Shown: one piece after another, positions 25,851 through 33,408 of the stretch
Layout of the letters: each line of letters opens with the position of its first letter
Position numbering within the stretch: the stretch's first letter is position 1
Source: Clostridiaceae bacterium
GTDB lineage: Bacteria; Bacillota; Clostridia; Lachnospirales; Lachnospiraceae
Length of the DNA: 64,000 bases
Assembly (NCBI GenBank): GCA_009911065.1
Contig: QXWR01000007.1
Coordinates: 83,690-147,689, forward strand
Direction: 5' to 3'
The notes under the pieces: model-generated
What the model saw: the letters and a program-made list of their open reading frames with translations, nothing else
What the model was told of the DNA's origin: nothing
Databases searched by the model: none
Program-made: the position numbers and the translations under genes

Positions 25851-26627
25851 ATGGCAGGATATAAGGTTGAAATCTGCGGCGTGAATACGGCGAAGCTGCC
25901 CTTGCTTAGCAATGAGGAGAAAGATGAATTGTTCCGGCGGATTCTCGACGGCGATCAGGAAGCCCGGGAACAGTACATTAAAGGAAATCTCCGTCTGGTC
26001 TTAAGCGTAATCCAGAGATTTTCCAACAGCAATGAAAATGTGGACGATTTGTTTCAAATTGGCTGTATTGGCTTGATTAAAGCCATTGATAATTTTGATA
26101 TTACACAGAATGTTCGTTTTTCTACTTATGCGGTTCCGATGATCATGGGGGAGGTGCGGCGCTATTTGCGGGACAACAACTCCATCCGGGTCAGCCGCTC
26201 TCTTCGGGATACTGCCTATAAGGCGATCTATGCAAAAGAAGGGCTGATGCGGAAAAATGCCAAGGAACCTACATTGGTGGAGATTGCCAATGAAATCGGC
26301 ATCAGCAAGGAAGAAATCACTTATGCCCTGGATGCAATCCAGAGTCCGGTCAGTCTTTACGAACCCATCTATACTGACGGCGGAGACCCTTTGTATGTGA
26401 TGGACCAGATCTCCGACAAAAAAAATCTGGAAGAAAACTGGGTGGAAGAAATTTCTCTTCGGGAAGCCATGGACCGGCTGCCCAAAAGAGAACGGCACAT
26501 TATTGATCTTCGCTTTTTTGAAGGAAAAACTCAGACCGAAGTGGCAGAAGAAATCCACATCAGTCAGGCCCAGGTCTCCCGTCTGGAAAAAAATGCTTTG
26601 AAAACCATGCGGAATTATTTAAACTAA
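25851..26627 (+). CDS. sigG: sporulation sigma factor G
   Basis: Late forespore sigma factor. 258 residues. The N-terminus MAGYKVEICGVNTAKLPLLSN is the SigG-specific signature. Region 2 reads LRLVLSVIQRF and DDLFQIGCIGLIKAIDNFD, with the -10 recognition segment VRFSTYAVPMIMGEVRRYLRDN; region 4 ends in the helix-turn-helix EGKTQTEVAEEIHISQAQVSRLEK. GGAGG lies nine bases before the ATG. Not next to spoIIGA or sigE as in Bacillus. A short palindrome CAAGG/CCTTG lies in the leader at about 25790. Upstream I find no convincing sigma-F or sigma-G promoter by eye. It shows the organism is, or descends from, an endospore former. Confidence 0.96.
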   Translation: MAGYKVEICGVNTAKLPLLSNEEKDELFRRILDGDQEAREQYIKGNLRLVLSVIQRFSNSNENVDDLFQIGCIGLIKAIDNFDITQNVRFSTYAVPMIMGEVRRYLRDNNSIRVSRSLRDTAYKAIYAKEGLMRKNAKEPTLVEIANEIGISKEEITYALDAIQSPVSLYEPIYTDGGDPLYVMDQISDKKNLEENWVEEISLREAMDRLPKRERHIIDLRFFEGKTQTEVAEEIHISQAQVSRLEKNALKTMRNYLN

Positions 26628-26719
26628 AATTGAAAAGAAAGCTTTTTCACCCTCGCGGCATTGGCCAAATGCCGATCCATCCATGGCACTTGGCTCATTG
26701 CTCGCGGAAATCAAAAAAA

Positions 26720-26761
26720 TCAGGCATAAGACAGCTGCGATTCTTCCTGTCTTATGCCTGA
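26720..26761 (-). terminator. terminator of the chemoreceptor gene
   Basis: 15-base arms (26720-26734 and 26747-26761, core CAGGCATAAGACAG) around a 12-base loop, followed on the minus strand by seven T. It is a strong intrinsic terminator 19 bases past the chemoreceptor stop. A separate 7-base-pair hairpin (CGGCATT/AATGCCG, about 26655-26673) follows sigG without a T tract. Confidence 0.85.
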
Positions 26762-26779
26762 ATTGTCAATTTCTATACA

Positions 26780-28543
26780 CTATTCAATTCCCTTAATAAC
26801 TGCTTTCTGATAGTTCTCGTTTGCCATCCGGATAAATTCTTCATCTTTGCTCTTCTCCGGCGGAATGTAGGCCCGCCCCTTCTCCCTCTGGCGAAGATTG
26901 AACTTTCTCATCTCCTCCTCAAGCAGCTTTGCATTCTCCTTCATCTCCCGGCTTGCCAGCGCTGCTTCCTGATTTACGGATACATTGGAGGAAATGGAAT
27001 CGTTGATCAGCTCCACTTGCATATGAATGTTATCAATAGCAGTTTCCTGCTTGCCAGAAGAACCAGCAATGCTGGCAACCGTCTCGGATACCCTGTCCAA
27101 ATCCTCCACAATATGCTGGAAGGTCTGGAATGCCTCTGTGCTGATCTGGCTTCCGTCCTTTGTAGCCCGCATAGTAGCCTCAATCAGCTGTTTGCTCTCG
27201 TTGGCAGCTTCCGCACTTTTCAGCGCAAGCATACGCACTTCGTCAGCCACAACGGCAAATCCCTTTCCGGCTGTTCCTGCACGGGCTGCCTCAATCGCTG
27301 CATTCAAAGCGAGAATATTGGTCTGGAATGCAATATCTTCAATCAGCTTAATCACATTGGCAATCTTCTGAGAAGACTTGTCAATCTCATTAACCGAATT
27401 GACTAACCGCTTCATCTTCTCATTGCTTTCCTCCATGTCCTGACGCATGGAATGAGAAAGATCTGCCGCGTGATTTACCAAATCGGAATTTTGCTGAATC
27501 AGCGACCGGGTCTCTTCTGTGGAAGAATTTAGCTCATGAACTGCGGAAGCCTGCTTGGAAGCGGTATCTGCCAGCATCTGGCTTGCACCAGCAATATGAT
27601 GAGATGCCGTGGCAACGGACATTCCAATCTTTAAAATCTTGGCAAACATAAAGTCATTGGACTGAACAAGATGATAAAGATTTGTTCCCAAAGAATCTTC
27701 TTCTGACCGAATATTGACGAACACCGTCATATCCCCCTGGGCAAGACGCTTTACCACCTGCACATTTTCATGGATGCTTTCCACCATTCTCTGGAAGGAA
27801 GCAATCATAGAACCAATCTCATTCTCCTCGCTGCCTACAATAATTTTGCGGTCAAATTCAATCTGATCCGCCCCCTGAGACAACTTCTCCGACCATTCAG
27901 CCACTGCCCGGATAGGACCGGAAATACGATTTGCCGAACGATTGCCGCTGAATCCTGCAATCATAAACCCAATGGCAGCACAAACCACATTGATCACAAT
28001 TAAAGTAAAAATCAAACGGTCCATGTCTTCTGCCGCTTCATCGGCAATCCGCTGATACTGGTTGGAAATAACCTCCAACCCGGAAATCACTTCACTGACC
28101 AATGGTTTAATCTCGCCAGAATATCTGGCATAAGCTGCTTCTTTGTCGGTCTTTGACAGCAGCAGTATGTCGCCGGCCAGACTATGCATGCGCTCATGAG
28201 GACTCTTAATATTGCCTAAAGCGCTCTTGACCGCTGCATCGGTCAGTTTCCCGTCTGTCTCTGCAATCCATTGTCCAAGAAGGCAGGTATTGTGATCCAG
28301 ACTTCCGGCAAACTCGATTCCTTCCTGGATGCTTTCATTAAGCTTTTCCAGCCATTCATAATGCTTGGTCAATATATTCTGCGTAGAGACCTGATTGCTT
28401 CGATTATCGGATACTTTCCGGTAATCTCTGTTAATCTGCATTAAAGAAATCAAAGAAACTGCTACCAACAGACACATCACCAGGATGATCATAAGATACC
28501 CGGATAAAATCTGTTGGCGAATGGATTTAACTTTTGTCTTCAT
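26780..28543 (-). CDS. methyl-accepting chemotaxis protein with extracellular CZB-like domain
   Basis: 587 residues. Membrane helices at about 13-36 and 176-198 frame an extracellular four-helix region. This region carries a CZB-like pattern: H61-x2-W64, then C87-LLGQW92, then H116-x3-H120. CZB domains bind zinc through three His and one Cys and can sense hypochlorous acid or zinc. A HAMP segment follows, then the cytoplasmic signalling hairpin with [14 protein letters not shown] and [13 protein letters not shown]. No chemotaxis or flagellar genes are nearby. Own promoter and strong terminator. Ligand is inferred only. Confidence 0.9.
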   Translation of the reverse strand: MKTKVKSIRQQILSGYLMIILVMCLLVAVSLISLMQINRDYRKVSDNRSNQVSTQNILTKHYEWLEKLNESIQEGIEFAGSLDHNTCLLGQWIAETDGKLTDAAVKSALGNIKSPHERMHSLAGDILLLSKTDKEAAYARYSGEIKPLVSEVISGLEVISNQYQRIADEAAEDMDRLIFTLIVINVVCAAIGFMIAGFSGNRSANRISGPIRAVAEWSEKLSQGADQIEFDRKIIVGSEENEIGSMIASFQRMVESIHENVQVVKRLAQGDMTVFVNIRSEEDSLGTNLYHLVQSNDFMFAKILKIGMSVATASHHIAGASQMLADTASKQASAVHELNSSTEETRSLIQQNSDLVNHAADLSHSMRQDMEESNEKMKRLVNSVNEIDKSSQKIANVIKLIEDIAFQTNILALNAAIEAARAGTAGKGFAVVADEVRMLALKSAEAANESKQLIEATMRATKDGSQISTEAFQTFQHIVEDLDRVSETVASIAGSSGKQETAIDNIHMQVELINDSISSNVSVNQEAALASREMKENAKLLEEEMRKFNLRQREKGRAYIPPEKSKDEEFIRMANENYQKAVIKGIE

Positions 28544-28588
28544 GTTGTCCCTCTTCCCCTTTTTGCATTTCTGCTTTTTGTTATATTA

Positions 28589-28617
28589 ATTATAACAAAT
28601 TATTCCAAACAGGTCAA
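28589..28617 (-). promoter_or_regulatory. chemoreceptor gene promoter
   Basis: Minus-strand TTGACC (28612-28617), 17-base spacer, TATAAT (28589-28594), 45 bases before the start codon. Confidence 0.7.
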
Positions 28618-28658
28618 TATAGTGCAAACAATATTAATAAAAATTACTAATATCATTC

Positions 28659-28823
28659 TTATAGTTTATAAAGCGTAGAAAACGGAGCGAAAACAGGATT
28701 ATTCGGACAAAATTGTGATATAAGTTCATTGCCAATGTAAATATCTTTTACCCGGTACATACCGTCAACTCCAGCAAAATTGCCCCAGTTCACCTTCTCT
28801 TTGTACTGGTTTTGTTTACAGCT
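28659..28823 (-). pseudogene. possible C-terminal gene remnant
   Basis: Between the chemoreceptor promoter and the terminator at 28918 there is an open frame of about 53 codons without a start or ribosome-binding site. It reads protein-like (VNWGNFAGVDGMYRVKDIY, then IGNELISQFCPNNPVF) before a stop at 28659. I do not recognise it. The rest of this 400-base gap holds only promoter and terminator signals. It may be the tail of a lost gene. Confidence 0.25.
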
Positions 28824-28917
28824 TTAATATCTATAGTAGTATATACTATGGCATCCATGAAAGTCAAATTTATTTTATATTGGATCTTCTTTTTATCTGT
28901 CCAAAAACAGACAAGGA

Positions 28918-28940
28918 GGCGCTGTCAAAAAGACAGCGCC
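28918..28940 (-). terminator. terminator of the pilus/wall-protein operon
   Basis: GGCGCTGTC and GACAGCGCC form a perfect 9-base-pair stem around five A, 15 bases past the stop of the giant secreted protein. The following tract on the minus strand is TCCTTGTCTGTTTTT. Confidence 0.8.
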
Positions 28941-28955
28941 ACTTATTTCATATAT

Positions 28956-31900
28956 TTAATTCTGTTGTTCTTTTCCGTCCCAAGCACCGTCTTCCCCTAC
29001 ATAATATCCATCTGGCGTCCGGCTGCTTGTGTACATAGCCCCATAGGGTTTGTTTTTGTTTTCGGCATTATAATCCCATGTGCCGGTTTCCTGATTGAAA
29101 ATCCAGGTTGGCTCAGCAGCAATATTGTTAAAATAATACCATTTTCCGTCAATCTCTTTCCATCCGGTGATTAGCTTTCCGGTAACAGTATCCAGATAAT
29201 AAGTATAATTATCTTGGGGATTTTTGCACCATCCAGTCTGCATTCCGTTTTCTACCAGCTGATAATACCAGCTGATTCGTTCATAGTCATAAACCCAGCC
29301 GGATTTCACATTGCCATCCACACCGAATGCATACCAACGGCCATTTACTTTTTCCCACAATACCTGCTCTGCCATACTTCCGTCTGGCTGTATTGCCATA
29401 TAACCATTTGCCCTAGTTCCGTCAGCGTAAATCAGCTTCCAGCCGGTTTCATCCTGATGCCAGTTGGAATACCCCGAAGCCTCTCCGGTAATAATGCCTT
29501 TTTCAGAATCCATCTGACCTTTCTTTGCATCATTTGTCACGGTATTGGAAGAGCCTTTGGAACCGCCAGAGCTGCTTCCACTGCTGCCACTGCTTCCACT
29601 GCTGCTTCCTCCACTGCTGCTTCCTCCACTGCTGCCGTTATTACTGGGTTTTTTCTTCTCTGTCACCTCATAGTTTTGAGCTGCACGTTTTAAAGTATTG
29701 CTGTCTTTTGTTCGAAATTCCACGCCCAAAGTATGTTTTCCAGGTGTGTTCGCCCGTTTTAAGGTCTCGCTTCGAATGGTAATCCGGGTACTGCCGGATT
29801 CAGAGGTAAAATCAGTCCCCTCTTCAAGCTTTACGCCGTCCAGGAAAAGATGCAGAAATTCATCATAAATACCCTCTGAAACCATTGTCTGGTCATAGAA
29901 TCCATTGATATCCATATTTTGTATCCGCTGACTCAGATGGTATCCCTGATCTGTGGACCCGTCTACATTATCATCTGTATTTTCCACTACAGTCATGGTA
30001 AACGTCTTCATACTAGGTGAGAAACTACTATGGCTATTTTCCATCATAACGGTAAATGTAAAGGTTCCCGCTTCTGTTGGAACGCCATATAACTCTCCAT
30101 TCGGCAGCATTTTCATGCCTTTTGGAAGTTTTCCTTCTAATTGGCTATATTTCACCTGATTCCAGCTGTACTTGTTGTTGTTTTGTATCATCGTTCCATA
30201 AGGCACATATTTCACTGCCTGCGGAATTTCTTTGGTTGTAATTCCTGGGTCTCCTACAATACCGGTCAAGGTCAGCTCCATCAAAGGAGTACCATTGGAT
30301 TTTATAATCAGTTTACCGGAAATCTCTTCTCCCCGTTCTGCCCCTTCCTTCGCCCGAATGCGAAGTTTCGCCTGGTTCCATAACTCTCCCATAGTCCAGG
30401 CATAGCTGTCAGGGTCATCTGGATCGAACCCTAAAAATGAATTATCTCCTTTTAAGGACCAGTAATCATCCAGCTCCACTTGATCTGACACAAGTTCTGC
30501 CGAAAGGGCAGGAATTGCTTCCTTTCCTAAATTCACCAATACAATATCATGAACATAATGATAATATCCCGTTAAATCCATTTCCCGAATAGAATAGATA
30601 ACTCCGTTTTCCACCCTGGTTTTGGCCTTCTCATCTTTAAGGCTGTTGATATAAAGCTGTCCATTTTCCAATCCGGTATGTACCACCTGAAGCCAGTAAT
30701 TTTGAGTTCCGTTTCCATCTTCCGCTGATGTGGTATAATGCACTGCCCCCTTGGAAAAATCATGATAACTCTTTCCGCTGATCTCTGGAGTACTGCTTCC
30801 TTCTGCATATAATTTAAGGTCATTGTCAAGAAATGTAGGAGCCAAATTGGTTAAATCAACATCTTTACTGACCAAAAATGTCAGATAGCTGTTTTCCCCA
30901 TAAGAATCCTCATCACGTCTTATTTGGTAACTGTCTACATGGTCTCCGTTTCCGTCTACAAGCCCTTCAAACCATATCTCGGAATAACTGCTAAGAGGTG
31001 GTTCCATTGTTCCTTCTATAGTTTTGACATAATAACGATAAATGTTCTGATGATCGGTTCCATCTTCCCCTACAAATACAGTAAAATAGACCCCTTTGCT
31101 ATAATCTGCCTTATAGCCTGCATCAAAACCACCAAACAAATCCGTTTTCACATCCACAGCTCCACTTTGTGTCGCCTGGGAAATAGATGTATATTGCCCT
31201 GCATAAGCAGCTGTTACTTTTGATGGAATTTGTTCCCCTTTTTCATAATAATTCATATAGATATAATACATTCCATCTGCATCATACCCGCGATACAAAG
31301 TATAAATAATATTGGTACATCCATTACTGGATTTGCGTTCCCTATTTTCCACAAGATAAATATTCCCGGTGCCTCCATACAATCCATCTAAATTCACATG
31401 GCCGCTATAGCGCATTGTATATAACATTAAACAGAAAGGCAGACATCCTGTCACACGATTCTCTGAATCAAAGGTAATCATGGTAATCCATGGTTCATCA
31501 TCCAATTTCATCAGATAACCAGCATCTTTTTGTGTCATATTTCCATTTAATATTTGGTCTGTAATCTCTGTTCCAGCTAACGCTTCATCCGGCGATGTGA
31601 ATTTTCCCTCATATACTTTCAGATGATCGTATTCTGTATCAGGAAATACGGATGAATTGATCTTTAATCCGATGTATACTGGGTCATCACCTTTTAGCTC
31701 ATCCGATAACACATGAATCTGCTGCATTCTGTCCCTATCATAATCATCATAATATTGATCCTTATAACGATTATCGTTTTCATTATTTGACAATGGAACA
31801 TTCACCCGGTTTCCTGCACTATCCTGGGTATAGACTTCTGGTGCCAACCAATGACCAGATTCTGTCACTTTAACAGGAACTGTATATCGGATATTATCCA

Positions 31901-33407
31901 CAGTAAGCTGATCCCCATCTCCCACAATCATCTCCCATTCCACCTGGGAAGACCAACAGGTTCCATAGCTTAAATTTAATTGATCTCCAAATTGACTGAT
32001 TTTATAATAATCTTCGTTTTTCGACCAAACTACCTTATCCATCTGGTCAAGCTTCTCATCTCCCATAAAGATCTGGTCTAAAGAAACCATCGTCAGTTCA
32101 ACAGGTGTATACATGGATAAATCAATTACGGACAGTTCTCTTCTTTCTAACGGCAGCAAAGAAAGCAGATCAATTCCTGCCAGTTCATCATCTGTAAATT
32201 TCTTCTTTTTCGGATAAACCACTACCTGGTCGCCACCCACTTTTAGGCTCATTTGTGTCACAACCTCGCCGTCAAAGGAGGCAGATACATAGAATGTATG
32301 ATTTCCCAGTTCCACACAGTCGTCCGGGTCCATAAACCATTCGGTTCTTACCTTTCCCTCATAAATAAATTGGACTTCGTAAGGGAAAAATGGGTTCTTT
32401 TCCGGAATATGAATGGTATAGCTTCCATCCTCCTCAAAGCAGGCGTCTCCCAGCTCATTGTCAAAGAAATCTTCTCTGCTTACTACGCTGAACACATGAT
32501 TTCCTGTGTTAAAGCAAATTTCTTCTTTCGGGGTTTTGATCAACTCCTCTGCCTCGCTGGGCGTTGCCAGAATAACTTTTTTTATCTTCTCTAACTCTTC
32601 CTCCTCAAAAAGAAGATCTTCATCTAAGATTTCTTCATCTATCATGTCTTCTTTTTCTGAAGCTTTCCCATCTGTCTCACTCTCTTTTAAAGAATCATCC
32701 TCTTTTGCAGAATCTTTTTCCAATTCTTTCTCTTCCGATTCGTTCTCTTTTAAAGAGTCCTCTTCCAATGTTTCTTCTTCCGATTCATCCTCTTTTAAAG
32801 AATCCTCTTCCAATGTTTCTTCTGATTCATCCTCTTTTAAAGAATCCTCTTCCAATCTTTCCTCTTCCGATTCATCTTCTTTTAAAGAATCCTCTTCCAA
32901 TGTCTCTTCTGATTCATCCTCTTTTAAAGAATCCTCTTCCAATGTTTCTTCTGATTCATCCTCTTTTAAAGAATCCTCTTCCAATCTTTCTTCTGATTCA
33001 TCCTCTTTTAAAGAATCCTCTTCCAATGTCTCTTCTTCCGATTCACCCTCTTTTAAAGAGTCCGAATCACTTTCCAATGTTTCCTCTGCTTCATTTTCAC
33101 TTGCAGCGTCTTCTTTCTCTTGGACTTCTGACTCATCCCTTTTTAAAATCTCATTCTCTGATTCCTCCTCTTTTTCGGAAGCTTCACTTTTTGGGTCATA
33201 CTCCTTGTAATCTTCGTCCTCTTTGGATGCCAAATCTGTCTCCTTTGGCGTTTCGCTCCCAGCCGTCTTTTCTGTCTGGCGTACCGCCGATTCCTCCGTC
33301 ATCTTCACGATTTCCAAAGGCGGCAGCTGGGCTGCCATGGCTGGCTGGGCCGGAATCATCAGCAACGCCGCCATCAGCGCTGCCAGTCTTCGTTTTGCCA
33401 GTCTCAT
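28956..33407 (-). CDS. giant secreted cell-wall-binding protein with acidic tandem repeats
   Basis: 1483 residues. A signal peptide (about 1-26, ending QPAMAAQ) is followed by an extremely acidic region (about 40-270) built on tandem repeats of about 14 residues, ETLEEDSLKEDESE. The central 900 residues contain beta-rich segments, including an Ig-like putative domain (VKYSQLEGKLPKGMKMLPNG, then ELYGVPTEAGTFTFTV). A Ser/Gly-rich linker leads to a C-terminal set of aromatic wall-binding repeats of the CW-binding type (WHQDETGWKLIYADGT, NGRWYAFGVDGNVKSGW, DGKWYYFNN). Its ATG comes right after the kinase stop, with AAAGGAG inside the kinase end, so they are coupled. Probably a surface adhesin or wall factor made with the Tad pilus. 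Not recognised as a named protein. Confidence 0.8.
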   Translation of the reverse strand: MRLAKRRLAALMAALLMIPAQPAMAAQLPPLEIVKMTEESAVRQTEKTAGSETPKETDLASKEDEDYKEYDPKSEASEKEEESENEILKRDESEVQEKEDAASENEAEETLESDSDSLKEGESEEETLEEDSLKEDESEERLEEDSLKEDESEETLEEDSLKEDESEETLEEDSLKEDESEEERLEEDSLKEDESEETLEEDSLKEDESEEETLEEDSLKENESEEKELEKDSAKEDDSLKESETDGKASEKEDMIDEEILDEDLLFEEEELEKIKKVILATPSEAEELIKTPKEEICFNTGNHVFSVVSREDFFDNELGDACFEEDGSYTIHIPEKNPFFPYEVQFIYEGKVRTEWFMDPDDCVELGNHTFYVSASFDGEVVTQMSLKVGGDQVVVYPKKKKFTDDELAGIDLLSLLPLERRELSVIDLSMYTPVELTMVSLDQIFMGDEKLDQMDKVVWSKNEDYYKISQFGDQLNLSYGTCWSSQVEWEMIVGDGDQLTVDNIRYTVPVKVTESGHWLAPEVYTQDSAGNRVNVPLSNNENDNRYKDQYYDDYDRDRMQQIHVLSDELKGDDPVYIGLKINSSVFPDTEYDHLKVYEGKFTSPDEALAGTEITDQILNGNMTQKDAGYLMKLDDEPWITMITFDSENRVTGCLPFCLMLYTMRYSGHVNLDGLYGGTGNIYLVENRERKSSNGCTNIIYTLYRGYDADGMYYIYMNYYEKGEQIPSKVTAAYAGQYTSISQATQSGAVDVKTDLFGGFDAGYKADYSKGVYFTVFVGEDGTDHQNIYRYYVKTIEGTMEPPLSSYSEIWFEGLVDGNGDHVDSYQIRRDEDSYGENSYLTFLVSKDVDLTNLAPTFLDNDLKLYAEGSSTPEISGKSYHDFSKGAVHYTTSAEDGNGTQNYWLQVVHTGLENGQLYINSLKDEKAKTRVENGVIYSIREMDLTGYYHYVHDIVLVNLGKEAIPALSAELVSDQVELDDYWSLKGDNSFLGFDPDDPDSYAWTMGELWNQAKLRIRAKEGAERGEEISGKLIIKSNGTPLMELTLTGIVGDPGITTKEIPQAVKYVPYGTMIQNNNKYSWNQVKYSQLEGKLPKGMKMLPNGELYGVPTEAGTFTFTVMMENSHSSFSPSMKTFTMTVVENTDDNVDGSTDQGYHLSQRIQNMDINGFYDQTMVSEGIYDEFLHLFLDGVKLEEGTDFTSESGSTRITIRSETLKRANTPGKHTLGVEFRTKDSNTLKRAAQNYEVTEKKKPSNNGSSGGSSSGGSSSGSSGSSGSSSGGSKGSSNTVTNDAKKGQMDSEKGIITGEASGYSNWHQDETGWKLIYADGTRANGYMAIQPDGSMAEQVLWEKVNGRWYAFGVDGNVKSGWVYDYERISWYYQLVENGMQTGWCKNPQDNYTYYLDTVTGKLITGWKEIDGKWYYFNNIAAEPTWIFNQETGTWDYNAENKNKPYGAMYTSSRTPDGYYVGEDGAWDGKEQQN
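32720..33065. repeat. coding tandem repeat, about 42-45 bases per unit
   Basis: About eight imperfect units inside the giant protein gene, each encoding a version of LEEDSLKEDESEET. Units differ by three-base steps (extra GAA-type codons), so the frame is always kept. Copy number could change by slippage, changing the length of the acidic stalk. Confidence 0.85.
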
Positions 33408-33408
33408 T

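Noticed and set aside
28643..28655. ATTACTAATATCA upstream of the chemoreceptor as a third opp-type operator
   Set aside because: It lacks the full 18-base pattern and lies upstream of the -35 box rather than over the -10, so it is probably AT-rich coincidence.
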